From an uncultured Clostridia bacterium (GTDB taxonomy: Bacteria > Bacillota > Clostridia > Oscillospirales > Oscillospiraceae), in contig CAMCDX010000007.1 of NCBI GenBank assembly GCA_945873695.1, positions 1 through 35,238 of the forward strand: a DNA stretch of 35,238 bases, written 5' to 3'. The translations under genes were made by a program, and so were the position numbers. The notes beneath the pieces were generated by a model that saw only the letters and a list, made by a program, of their open reading frames with translations, was not told the DNA's origin and did not search any database. Shown one piece after another: positions 21,814-29,543 of this stretch (position 1 is the first letter of the stretch; each line of letters opens with the position of its first letter).

Positions 21814-23925
21814 TTACTCCACGCCCCGCTCGTATAAGCCCCGGGTAAATTCCCCGGGCGCCTTTTCGCCCTTCAGATATCCCCGGAACACCCGGACACA
21901 TTCCTCCGCCGTCTCGGTGGTGAACCGCAGGCGGGCGAAGCGGAGCCCCAGCCGCTGGTGATCCGGCCGGTCCGCCAGCCACAGTACCCGGCTGTTCTGC
22001 ACCTCCGTTCGGTGGCCGTAGGCCGGCAGCAGGGGGAAGGCGGCGCCGGTGCGGTCCCGGAGGACGTGGCCCTGGCGGCAGGGACCGCCGTCGGGCACCA
22101 CGGCGCCGTCCCGGTCCCGGCGGCAGCCCAGGCTGTTCTGCACCAGGCAGTTTTCTGTGATCATCAGCGGCAGGCGGCCGTAGACGATAGCCTCTGTGGG
22201 CAGGACCTTCCGCAGGTCCCGGATCTGGGCAAAGCGCAGCTCAAAGGATACACAGGCCGAGGAGAGGCCCTTTCCCCGCAGGTATTCCAGAGAGCGGCTG
22301 TTGAATACGTTGAGGCCGTAGTCGCCGTACAGGTTCAGACCGGTGTCCCGGACCAGGGGCAGGTGGCCGATGTTGCCGATCAGAACGCCGGTGACGCCCA
22401 GAGCCTTGGCCCGGTCCAGCATCTGCAGCAGCCGCGCCTCGTCCCGGTCCCGCCAGACCCGGGGCAGGACGGCGCACCACTCGGTGTCCCCCTTGGGCAG
22501 GGCGGTCATGGCCGCCAGCTCCTCCAAGGGCAGGCAAACCCGGGCGGGGCCCAGGTCCAGCAGGGCCTCCGACAGCTGGGAGGCAGTGGACAGGGAGAGG
22601 GTGTAAGTGGGGCTTTCGCCCCGGCAGTCGATGTCCGGCAGTTCCGGCTCCGGCAGCTCCCGGCGGTCCGGCACAGCGGTCCGGGCGGCGGTCAGAGCCG
22701 CCAGGGCGTCCCGCCGCAGGGCGTTGACGGCGCTGGCGGGCAGGGACAGGCCCTCTTCCACCTCCGCCGCCACCGCTTGGCAGCGGTAGCCGGTGCCGCC
22801 GGTCTTCTTCAGCCGCTCCTCCACGTCGGAAGCGGTGAGGCTGCGGTTCCGGGCGGCCTCCGGCACCGGGCCGTTGACGGTGACGGTATGGCCGTCTTCG
22901 TCAGACGCCGTCAGGGTGCAGGGAGCTCCGGCGGCAATGCCGCAGGCAAACGTCACGGGAACGGTACGCAGGTCATCCTTCTCATAGGCGGCCCGGGCCG
23001 TGTCGAATAAGTCCTTGGGGTCCTGGGCGCCTTCCGGCCGGGTGCCGAACATCCCCGCGCCGTGGCGGCCCTGCCAGTACCAGTCGGTGAAGCCGGAACG
23101 GGAGAAGGCCTGGGCCAGTTCCGCCTCCTCGGCGGCGGTGGGCCGGCGGCCCTCCTCCAGCAAACGGGCGTAGACGCGGGTGATGACGGCCACGTACTCC
23201 GGCCGCTTCATCCGGCCCTCCAGCTTCAGACAGGAGACGCCCATCTCCGCCATGTCCCCCAGCTCACAGGCCAGACAGCTGTCCTTCAGACTCAGGGGGT
23301 ATTGCTTCCCCGCGGCGCCGTCCACCCCGTAGGGCAGTCGGCAGGGCTGGGCGCAGCGGCCCCGGTTGCCGGAGCGCCCGCCGATGAGGGCGCTCATGGC
23401 GCACTGGCCGGAGTAGCACATGCAAAGGGCGCCGTGGACGAAAACCTCCACCTCAGCGGGGCAGCTTTCGCAGATGACTTTCGTGTCCTCGGCGGAGCAC
23501 TCCCGGGCGATGACCACCCGCTCGCAGCCGTCGGCGACCATCTCGTTGGCGCCGCCGGAGGTGAACAGGCTCATCTGGGTGCTGGCGTGGAGGGGCTGGT
23601 CCGGCAGCGTTTTCCGCAGCAGGTCAAAAAGGCCCCAGTCCTGGACCAGAATGGCGTCCACCCCCAGGCGGCAGGCGGTTCGGGCCGTTTCCAGCGCGCG
23701 GGGCAGCTCCCGGTCTGTCAACAGGGTGTTTAGGGTCAAAAAGACCCGGACGCCCCGCTGGTGGCAGTAGGTCAGCGCGTCAGCGAACTCCTCGTCGGAG
23801 AAGTTTTTGGCGCTCCGGCGGGCGTTGAAGTCCCCCCAGCCCAGGTACACCGCTCCGGCACCGTTCTGAACGGCGGCCCGGAGGGCTTCCGGGGACCCGG
23901 CGGGGGAGAGGAGTTCCATGTTCAT
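21814..23925 (-). CDS. U32-family peptidase / rRNA hydroxylation-type protein
   Basis: A 703-residue U32 protein. The N-terminal TIM-barrel-like part begins ELLSPAGSPEALRAAVQNGA, typical of the family. The signature is EVEVFVHGALCMCYSGQCAMS, followed by GNRGRCAQPCR (about residues 150-195), giving clustered cysteines likely to hold an Fe-S centre. A DUF3656-like insertion and a C-terminal half follow, as in E. coli RlhA, which is needed for a 23S rRNA hydroxycytidine; other members are annotated as collagenase-like proteases. The start at 23925 is set by an ATGA overlap with the zapA stop. A longer open frame upstream is a shadow of zapA. Confidence 0.88.
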   Translation of the reverse strand: MNMELLSPAGSPEALRAAVQNGAGAVYLGWGDFNARRSAKNFSDEEFADALTYCHQRGVRVFLTLNTLLTDRELPRALETARTACRLGVDAILVQDWGLFDLLRKTLPDQPLHASTQMSLFTSGGANEMVADGCERVVIARECSAEDTKVICESCPAEVEVFVHGALCMCYSGQCAMSALIGGRSGNRGRCAQPCRLPYGVDGAAGKQYPLSLKDSCLACELGDMAEMGVSCLKLEGRMKRPEYVAVITRVYARLLEEGRRPTAAEEAELAQAFSRSGFTDWYWQGRHGAGMFGTRPEGAQDPKDLFDTARAAYEKDDLRTVPVTFACGIAAGAPCTLTASDEDGHTVTVNGPVPEAARNRSLTASDVEERLKKTGGTGYRCQAVAAEVEEGLSLPASAVNALRRDALAALTAARTAVPDRRELPEPELPDIDCRGESPTYTLSLSTASQLSEALLDLGPARVCLPLEELAAMTALPKGDTEWCAVLPRVWRDRDEARLLQMLDRAKALGVTGVLIGNIGHLPLVRDTGLNLYGDYGLNVFNSRSLEYLRGKGLSSACVSFELRFAQIRDLRKVLPTEAIVYGRLPLMITENCLVQNSLGCRRDRDGAVVPDGGPCRQGHVLRDRTGAAFPLLPAYGHRTEVQNSRVLWLADRPDHQRLGLRFARLRFTTETAEECVRVFRGYLKGEKAPGEFTRGLYERGVE

Positions 23926-24260
23926 CCCCGGTTCTTGTTCAGGTTGTCCAGCTTCTGCTGCAGGCGGAAGACCTCCCGCTTCAGGTCGCTGGCCTCCGCC
24001 TGGGCCCGGCTGGCCTCGTCCAGATAGCCCTTGATCTGGCTGCGCAGCTGCTCGGAGGCCGCCTGGGCCCGAAACAGCTCGTCGGTGATGTTGGCGGCGG
24101 TGAGGATGGCGGCGTCGCTGCGGCCCACCTTGGCGCTGGAGAGCACCTCGTCCATCTTCTGGCTGACATAGGCGCCTACCTTCTGCATGTAGGCCGGAGA
24201 CTCCTCCGCCACGAAGGTGTATTCCTCTCCGCAGATGCTGACGACCACGCGGTTTGCCAT
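23922..24260 (-). CDS. zapA: Cell division protein ZapA
   Basis: A 112-residue FtsZ-ring stabiliser. The N-terminal globular part (VVVSICGEEYTFVAEESPAYMQ) matches ZapA, and residues about 70-110 form a coiled coil (SDLKREVFRLQQKLDNLN). ZapA tetramers bundle FtsZ filaments. The ATG at 24260 has a strong AGAGGAGGAA site; the longer reading extends into the divergent promoter region and is rejected. Its stop overlaps the U32 start (ATGA). It is divergently transcribed from dnaD. Confidence 0.92.
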   Translation of the reverse strand: MANRVVVSICGEEYTFVAEESPAYMQKVGAYVSQKMDEVLSSAKVGRSDAAILTAANITDELFRAQAASEQLRSQIKGYLDEASRAQAEASDLKREVFRLQQKLDNLNKNRG

Positions 24261-24324
24261 GAAACATTCCTCCTCTTTTGTATTTCTTGGAAAAGGGCGA
24301 AGCCCGCCCATTTTTACAGCGTAC

Positions 24325-24333
24325 AGTATACCA
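24325..24333 (-). promoter_or_regulatory. Extended -10 promoter of zapA
   Basis: On the minus strand TGGTATACT provides a TGN-extended -10 (TATACT at 24330-24325), about 65 bases before zapA. The -35 is weak. A small GC-rich hairpin followed by UUUU lies in the leader at about 24293-24311 and could attenuate. Confidence 0.55.
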
Positions 24334-24420
24334 TACACGGTCCGCCTGCGCCAGAAGAAATGGCGGAATTTATAAAAAATTCGGAATTGAAGACTGGCAC
24401 CTGTATTCGATAACCGGGGC

Positions 24421-24449
24421 TTGTCCTTCCGGAGAAATTCGTGTAGAAT
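24421..24449 (+). promoter_or_regulatory. Promoter of the dnaD-helicase loader operon
   Basis: TTGTCC (24421-24426), a 17-bp spacer and TAGAAT (24444-24449) lie 31 bases before the dnaD start. An upstream in-frame ATG at 24457 would coincide with the expected transcription start, which supports the later start codon. Confidence 0.75.
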
Positions 24450-24480
24450 AAGGGGCATGACAAAGGAGAGGAGGGCTATC

Positions 24481-25404
24481 ATGGCAAGCGTGCTGATCCA
24501 TACGGCAGACGAGAGCGTCACCGTCACCGCCCAGGCGGCCAAGCGGCTGCTGGAACGGGGCGACGGCGACGCGGCGCTGCTGTACCTGGCCCTCCTGCGC
24601 CACCACGGCAACGCCGCCCCCCGCTCCCTGGCAGGGGAGCTGCGGTGGGACCGGCTCCGCATCGAGGCGGCGGAGAAGACCCTGCGGGAGCTGGGGCTGG
24701 TGGCCCCGGCGGCGGAGGACCTGCCCCCGGAGCCCGCCGACGAGCGCCCCAGCTATGGCCGGGAGGACATCGCCGACCGGCTGGAGAAGAGCGGGGAGTT
24801 CCGCACCCTCACCGCCGAGGTGGAGCGGAAGCTGGGGAAAAAGCTCACCACGCCGGACATCGGCGTGCTGCTGGGGCTCCAGGATTACCTGGGCCTGCCC
24901 GGCGACGTGATCTACCTGCTGGTGTGCCATTGCGCCGAGCGGGTTCAGCGCCGGTTCGGTCCGGGCCGCCGGCCGGGGATGAAGCAGATCGAGAAAGAGG
25001 GCTACGCCTGGGCCCGGATGGGCATTGACACCCAGGCGGAGGCCGCCGCGTATCTGAAAAAGTACGCGGAGCGGCAGGAGGCCCTGCCCCGGTACATGCG
25101 GGCGCTGCAGCTGGGGGACCGGCTGCCCTCGGCGTCGGAGGAGAAGTATTTGGTCTCCTGGCAGGAGATGGGCTTTTCATCGGAGGCGGTGGCCCTGGCC
25201 TACGACAAGACAGTGCTGAAGTGCCACGAGCTGAAATGGCCCTACTGCAATGGTATTTTGAAGCGCTGGCACGAGGCGGGCCTGCATACGGTGGAGGAGA
25301 TCCAGGCCGGAGACCGCCCCGCCGTCCGCAGACAGGAGCAGCCGGCGCGGAATGGCGACGAGCTGCGAAAATACGTGCAGGACCTGCACAGAGACAGGGG
25401 GTAA
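24481..25404 (+). CDS. DnaD-domain replication protein
   Basis: A 307-residue DnaD/DnaB-type primosome protein of Gram-positive bacteria. The N-terminal part is winged-helix-like (about 15-80, with RSLAGELRWDRLRIEAAEKTLRELGL). The C-terminal DnaD domain includes YLLVCHCAERVQRRFG and ends with the signature-like KWPYCNGILKRWHEAGLHTVEEI (about 255-280), matching the YxxxILxxW motif of that family. It remodels DNA and helps deliver the helicase loader. The ATG at 24481 follows GGAGGG. It is followed after 6 bp by the loader gene; the two are the only plus-strand genes seen. Confidence 0.92.
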   Translation: MASVLIHTADESVTVTAQAAKRLLERGDGDAALLYLALLRHHGNAAPRSLAGELRWDRLRIEAAEKTLRELGLVAPAAEDLPPEPADERPSYGREDIADRLEKSGEFRTLTAEVERKLGKKLTTPDIGVLLGLQDYLGLPGDVIYLLVCHCAERVQRRFGPGRRPGMKQIEKEGYAWARMGIDTQAEAAAYLKKYAERQEALPRYMRALQLGDRLPSASEEKYLVSWQEMGFSSEAVALAYDKTVLKCHELKWPYCNGILKRWHEAGLHTVEEIQAGDRPAVRRQEQPARNGDELRKYVQDLHRDRG

Positions 25405-25410
25405 GGCTTC

Positions 25411-26406
25411 ATGGCATACGATGGGAAGACCCTGCGCCTGGCCCTTCAGGAGTTTGAAAAGGACCGGGTCCAGCGGGCGGCGGAGGAGGAAAACCGGCGG
25501 GAGCGCATTTTCCAGCGCCAGCCCCGCCTGCGGGAGATCGAGCGGGAGCTGCGGTCCACCATGAGCCGCATCATCACCGGCGCCCTCCGCCGGGGCACGG
25601 ACCCCGGCCCCGCTATCCAGGCTCTGCGGGATGAAAACCTGAGCCTTCAGGCGGAGAAGCGGGAGCTGCTGAGGCGGATGGGCCTGCCCGCGGATTGCCT
25701 GGAGGAAAAGCCGAAGTGCGCCCTCTGCGGCGACACCGGCTACCGGGACGGCAGGATGTGCGGCTGTCTGCGGCGGTATTACGCCAGAGAGCAGCAGAAG
25801 GAGCTGAGCCGGATGCTGGACCTGGGCGGTCAGAGCTTTGACACCTTCTCCCTGGACTGGTATTCAGACCGCTATGACGCTGAACGGGGCTGCGCGCCCC
25901 GGCAGCATATGGAGACGGTTTATGATGTCTGCGCCGACTATGCCAACCAGTTTGGCAAGCGGCCGGGCAATCTGCTGCTGTTCGGCGCGCCGGGACTGGG
26001 GAAGACCCACCTGTCCGCCGCCATCGCCCGGGAGGTCAGCGACAAGGGCTTTTCCGTGGTGTACGACACTGCATCCCATGTGTTCGAACGGTTCGAGACC
26101 CAGAAATTCGGCAGGGAGGACGAGGAGGTCCAGTCGGACGTGGAGCGCGTTTTGGAGTGCGACCTGCTGATTCTGGACGACCTTGGCACGGAGATGACCA
26201 CCGCCTTCGTCCAGAGTGCCCTGTACCAGATCGTCAACACCCGGCTGATCGAGCGACGGTCCACCATCCTCAGCACCAACCTGATGCCCGGCGACATCAG
26301 CCGCCGGTATTCCCCTCAGACGGCCTCCCGTATTGAAGGGGAATACCAGATCCTCCCCTTTGTGGGCGAGGATATCCGCAAGCTGAAAAAAGAGGGAAAG
26401 CGTTAA
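25411..26406 (+). CDS. DnaI/DnaC-type helicase loader ATPase
   Basis: A 331-residue AAA+ protein that loads the replicative helicase. The N-terminal region is a charged helical domain (1-95) with a Cys cluster resembling the DnaI zinc site (C103, C106, C117, C119: CALCGDTGYRDGRMCGC). The ATPase core has Walker A GAPGLGKTH (192-200), Walker B LLILDDLG (252-259) and sensor 1 ILSTNL. The late arginine-containing SRIEGEY segment matches the sensor 2 end. The ribosome binding site AGGGGG overlaps the end of dnaD. Its stop is the left border of the symmetrical repeat element at 26405-26691. Confidence 0.94.
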   Translation: MAYDGKTLRLALQEFEKDRVQRAAEEENRRERIFQRQPRLREIERELRSTMSRIITGALRRGTDPGPAIQALRDENLSLQAEKRELLRRMGLPADCLEEKPKCALCGDTGYRDGRMCGCLRRYYAREQQKELSRMLDLGGQSFDTFSLDWYSDRYDAERGCAPRQHMETVYDVCADYANQFGKRPGNLLLFGAPGLGKTHLSAAIAREVSDKGFSVVYDTASHVFERFETQKFGREDEEVQSDVERVLECDLLILDDLGTEMTTAFVQSALYQIVNTRLIERRSTILSTNLMPGDISRRYSPQTASRIEGEYQILPFVGEDIRKLKKEGKR

Positions 26407-26434
26407 AAAACGAAGCAGCCTGATGGCTGCTTCG
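26405..26434 (-). terminator. Intrinsic terminator for the VanW transcript
   Basis: On the minus strand a perfect 10-bp stem (26434-26425 with 26420-26411) with a 4-nt loop is followed by TTTTTT. It follows the 52-bp box directly, in the same arrangement as at the left end of the window. Confidence 0.85.
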
Positions 26435-26437
26435 CTT

Positions 26438-26489
26438 CAGCTTGTCGAAAAACGTCTGCTTAAAGCAACTGGGTTGCATTTTGCAGGGG
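26438..26489 (-). repeat. 52-bp dispersed box, copy B
   Basis: This is the inverted copy of positions 1-52, with 51 of 52 identical. Read on the minus strand it precedes the terminator at 26405-26434 with a 3-base gap. The terminator stems of the two copies are unrelated in sequence. Confidence 0.9.
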
Positions 26490-26661
26490 GAGTACGAGGG
26501 GGCGGGAGCCCATTCGTGTGGAATCAAATGCCTGCAAAAAGCCTGCGCCAGCAGGCGTTTGCGCCGCGCAGCGGCAGATTTTCGGGCAGCAGAGCGGCCA
26601 GAAAATCGAGGTATTGTGAAGGCGTCGAAAAAGTCCGTCGGACTTTTTCGACAGCCTGAAA

Positions 26662-26691
26662 CGAAGCAGCCTGATGGCTGCTTCGTTTTTT
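26662..26691 (+). terminator. Intrinsic terminator of the dnaD-loader operon
   Basis: A perfect 10-bp stem (26662-26671 with 26676-26685), loop TGAT, is followed by TTTTTT on the plus strand. An upstream 13-bp hairpin at 26624-26652 may add to the effect. Confidence 0.87.
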
Positions 26692-26693
26692 GC

Positions 26694-28463
26694 TTATTCT
26701 GTCGGCTCCTCCGGCAGGACCACAATGGGGGCCTCCGGAGTCTCCTCCGCCGGGGGTTCCACCGGTGTTTCCGGGGTGGTTGGGGTAGTGGGCGTCTCAG
26801 GCGTGGTGGGCGTGACGGGGACCTGCTCTCCGGGATTCACCGCCGGGACTTCCGGGGTGATGGCGGGTCCCTTCAGGATGACCTTGTTCCGGGCCTTGTA
26901 GTCGCTGGTGTCCTCGTAAGCGGAGGAAATCAGCTTGCCGTTGGCGTCATACAGGTGCCGGTAGGTCCGCCACTTGGAGCCGGTATAGGGGGTGGTCTTG
27001 ACCTGCTCTGTACCGGGGGCCAAGGTGGGATCGTCCTCGTAGACCACCTGGAAGGGGGTGGTGGACAGCTGCTCGTTGGTCATCTTGGCGGTAACGCCGG
27101 TGACGTTGGTGCCCAGCAACTTCACCGTCAGATAGTCGTTCTTGTATTCCGTGACGATCTTGATGGGGTAATCCGTATCGTTGGTAAACTTGTAGTCCGG
27201 GCCGCCCCAGGACACGGTGGCGTCCATACCGGCGGGGATATAGGTGGGGATATAGCGGTGGGCATGCCGCTCCGTAATCTCCAGGTTGCTCCGCAGGCAG
27301 GCTAAGTACAGCGTAGAGGAGGTCTGGCAGATGCCGCCGCCGATCTCATCCACCGTCTCGCCCTTCACGTAGGCGGGGGCGGGCTGGTAGCCCCGGGCGG
27401 CGGTCCGCTGGCCCACCACCTCGTTGTAGGAGAACACGTCGCCGGTGTTCATCACATAGCCGTTGATGGCGGAGGCGGACAGCTTCACGTTGCTCTTCCG
27501 GGCGGCGGTGCCCTTCACGTGGGTCCGGCACTCGCCCAGTACGTCCCGGAACAGCACATCCTTCAGCTTCTCCGCGGTCACACGGGGATATTCAATGGTG
27601 GCGTCGATCTCCACGGTGCTGCCGGCTTCCGCGGCGTCCAAGGCCTTCTGGGCGGCGGGCACATCAAAATCCGCTCCCAGCTGTTCCGGCGTGATGGAGT
27701 CCGTGGCGGCGTCGTAGCCGGCGTTCTTCATCTCCCCGGCGATCTCGTCATAGACCTCCTGGGCGGTGAGGACCTGGGCGGGGATGGTGGTGAAGGAGAA
27801 GGGGACCTGGCAGCCTTCCAGACTGTATGTACCGTCTGACACGACATTCAGCAGGGCGGTCTTCAGAGCGGCATCGTTCAGAGTCCGGCCATCCCGGGCC
27901 TTGGCGATGAGGACAGCGTCGTCCGTCAGTTCGTAAGAACCGTCCACCGGCTCCTGGGAGAGCTCCCCGGAGAGCCCGGCCACCGTTTCATCCAGGGTTT
28001 CCCGGTCCATGTCCGGCCAGTTGGCGCCGCCGGGCCAGCGGCCCGTCACATAGGCAAGATAGGCCCAGCCTTTTCCCAGGAAAGACCGCTGCTGCTCGGT
28101 GTCCATCCAGAACTGGGCGTCGCCGGCGAAATCCTCCGCCTTGTAGCCCAGGTCCGCCACGGTGATGGCGGCGGTGGTTCCCGTTTCTTCATCGGTGAGG
28201 GTAATCTCCTGGGCCAGCAGTTCTGTCTCCAGCTTCTCCTGGGCCTCGCTGACAGTCAGACCGCCCACGTCGATGCCGTTGATATGGCGGTTGGGCGCAA
28301 AGGTGTCCAAAGAATTGGCATAGGCGCACAGGCCCACATAGGCGGCGATCACTGCCGCCAAAAGCACGCCGGTTACGATCAGCGCGGTCTTTCCGCCGCC
28401 GCTTTTTTTCAAACGGGCGCCGCCGGTCTTCTGGACCGCGGCTTCGTTGGTGTTCACTTCCAT
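26694..28463 (-). CDS. VanW-family cell-surface protein
   Basis: A 589-residue membrane-anchored extracellular protein. A Lys/Gly-rich cytoplasmic start is followed by one membrane segment (about 26-47). Next come two PG_binding_4-like regions (INGIDVGGLTVSEAQEKLE onward), the VanW domain (NTGDVFSYNEVVGQRTAARGY ... GGGICQTSSTLYLACLRSNLEI), a G5-like segment (EQVKTTPYTGSKWRTYRHLY), and a Pro/Thr/Glu-rich tail suited to crossing or lying in the wall. VanW proteins occur in some vancomycin-resistance clusters, but most are ordinary surface proteins of unknown function. The ATG at 28463 has AGGAGGA. No van genes are nearby. Confidence 0.9.
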   Translation of the reverse strand: MEVNTNEAAVQKTGGARLKKSGGGKTALIVTGVLLAAVIAAYVGLCAYANSLDTFAPNRHINGIDVGGLTVSEAQEKLETELLAQEITLTDEETGTTAAITVADLGYKAEDFAGDAQFWMDTEQQRSFLGKGWAYLAYVTGRWPGGANWPDMDRETLDETVAGLSGELSQEPVDGSYELTDDAVLIAKARDGRTLNDAALKTALLNVVSDGTYSLEGCQVPFSFTTIPAQVLTAQEVYDEIAGEMKNAGYDAATDSITPEQLGADFDVPAAQKALDAAEAGSTVEIDATIEYPRVTAEKLKDVLFRDVLGECRTHVKGTAARKSNVKLSASAINGYVMNTGDVFSYNEVVGQRTAARGYQPAPAYVKGETVDEIGGGICQTSSTLYLACLRSNLEITERHAHRYIPTYIPAGMDATVSWGGPDYKFTNDTDYPIKIVTEYKNDYLTVKLLGTNVTGVTAKMTNEQLSTTPFQVVYEDDPTLAPGTEQVKTTPYTGSKWRTYRHLYDANGKLISSAYEDTSDYKARNKVILKGPAITPEVPAVNPGEQVPVTPTTPETPTTPTTPETPVEPPAEETPEAPIVVLPEEPTE

Positions 28464-28530
28464 GAAGTCCTCCTGTTGCTGCACATTATGAGACAAGCCG
28501 TTTACACACAGCCTATTCATCTGGATACCC

Positions 28531-28539
28531 ATTCTAACA
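28531..28539 (-). promoter_or_regulatory. Candidate promoter of the VanW gene
   Basis: TGTTAGAAT on the minus strand gives a TGN-extended -10 (TAGAAT at 28536-28531), 67 bases before the start codon. No good -35 is seen at the usual distance. Confidence 0.45.
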
Positions 28540-28596
28540 CACTTATGGTGGAAAGAGTATTACAATCCAGTAACAACAGGGGATTATTCAGGAAAT

Positions 28597-29403
28597 TCAG
28601 GAGGACCCGCCCTGCTTGGGGATGCGAATGGTCAGCAAAATGGCGTCTTCGGTGTCCTCCCGGCGGCTCTCCGCCCCCACACCGGCATCCCGGATGAGCC
28701 GGAGGCCCCGGTCCACGCTGTTGAGAAACAGCCGCACGTCCTTGATGATGTAGGTCCGCCGGTGGGCGGGCGGGGTGGTTTGGAGGACGGCCAGCCGCCG
28801 TTCCACATATTGCTCCGCCTGGACCACGTTCAGATGGTGGGCCGCCATGTACCGGGCGGCGGAGAGCCGCTCCTCCTCGTCCTCCAGCCGCAGGAGGCAG
28901 CGGGCGTGGCGTTCTGTCAGGCCGTTTTCCGTCAGTATCTCCCGGCAGGCTGGGGACAGCCGCAGCAGCCGCAGCTTGTTGGCCAGGGCCGAGGGGGAAC
29001 GTCCCAAAAGGGCGGCGGCCTCCTCTTGGGTGCAGCCGGTCTGGCGGATGTAGGCGGAGATGGCCGCTGCCTCCTCAAAGTAGTGGAGGTCCCGGCGCTG
29101 CAGATTCTCCACCAGGGCCAGCAGGGCGGAGCGGCGGTCGTCCGCCGCCGTCTCCAGGCAGGGCACTGTCTCCAGCCCCGCCAGCTTTGCCGCCCGCAGC
29201 CGCCGCTCGCCTGCCACCAGTTCCCAGCCGCCGCCGGTCCGCCGTACTGTCAGGGGCTGGAGAATGCCGTGGCGTTTCACCGATTCCGCCAGCTCCCGCA
29301 GTCCCTCCTCGTCAAAGGACTTTCGGGGCTGCATAGGGTTGGGCCGGATGGCGCCGGCGGGCAGCTGCAATACCCGGCGCTTGTCCCTTCCCGGCAGGTT
29401 CAT
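28597..29403 (-). CDS. Noc-like ParB-family DNA-binding protein
   Basis: A 268-residue ParB-family protein distinct from parB in this window. It has the ParB/Srx fold boxes GERRLRAAK (65-73) and ENLQRRDLHYFEEA (99-112), then a helix-turn-helix (CTQEEAAALLGRSPSALANKLR), and a C-terminal region ending in TIRIPKQ as in Noc-type proteins. Noc blocks division over the nucleoid in B. subtilis. The N-terminus (MNLPGRDKRRVLQLPAGAIR) lacks the phenylalanine-rich amphipathic helix that anchors B. subtilis Noc, so membrane binding is doubtful. The ATG at 29403 has GAGGAGGTG. It lies after the prmA terminator and before vanW. Confidence 0.83.
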   Translation of the reverse strand: MNLPGRDKRRVLQLPAGAIRPNPMQPRKSFDEEGLRELAESVKRHGILQPLTVRRTGGGWELVAGERRLRAAKLAGLETVPCLETAADDRRSALLALVENLQRRDLHYFEEAAAISAYIRQTGCTQEEAAALLGRSPSALANKLRLLRLSPACREILTENGLTERHARCLLRLEDEEERLSAARYMAAHHLNVVQAEQYVERRLAVLQTTPPAHRRTYIIKDVRLFLNSVDRGLRLIRDAGVGAESRREDTEDAILLTIRIPKQGGSS

Positions 29404-29487
29404 GGAACCACCTCCTCGTTTTTCCCTCATTGTAGCGATTTCGGACGGAAAAGAAGGGGGAAGTGTGTCGAGGCCGCCGGTTTCCGC

Positions 29488-29516
29488 AAAAAAAGCGCGC
29501 GGCAAAAGCCGCGCGC
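29488..29516 (-). terminator. Intrinsic terminator of the DUF1836-degV-prmA operon
   Basis: On the minus strand a perfect 9-bp GC stem (29516-29508 with 29503-29495) and a 4-nt loop TTTT are followed by seven T. It lies 28 bp after the prmA stop. Confidence 0.93.
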
Positions 29517-29543
29517 AGGAATCGTGATGGGTTTTGCGCCGTG

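Larger units (their letters stand above)
26405..26691. repeat. Symmetrical repeat element between convergent operons
   Basis: The whole 287-bp gap between the helicase loader and VanW genes is bounded by 48-bp inverted repeats (26405-26452 and 26644-26691), matching at 41 of 48 positions, four mismatches being in a hairpin loop. Each end has A6 or T6, a 10-bp hairpin with a 4-nt loop, and TGTCGAAAAA. Inside are a perfect 13-bp hairpin (26624-26636 with 26640-26652), a GCCTGC/GCAGGC hairpin, and the 52-bp box shared with the left end of the window. No gene or transposase is seen. It resembles a miniature inverted-repeat element but also works as a two-way terminator. Confidence 0.8.

Noticed and set aside
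23926-24267. N-terminal extension of the U32 protein
   Set aside because: The extension is an off-frame translation of zapA; the ATGA overlap fixes the start at 23925.
26405-26691. CRISPR array
   Set aside because: There are two inverted end copies and internal hairpins, but no regularly spaced direct repeats and no cas genes.
26442-27305. Open frames across the symmetrical repeat element on both strands
   Set aside because: They run through inverted repeats and terminators and then antisense to the VanW gene, with no ribosome binding site or recognisable family. The shared peptide pattern with the left end of the window comes from the 52-bp DNA repeat.
26694-28463. Vancomycin resistance determinant
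   Set aside because: VanW-domain proteins are widespread; no vanA/B-type ligase, vanH, vanX or sensor-regulator pair is in the window.
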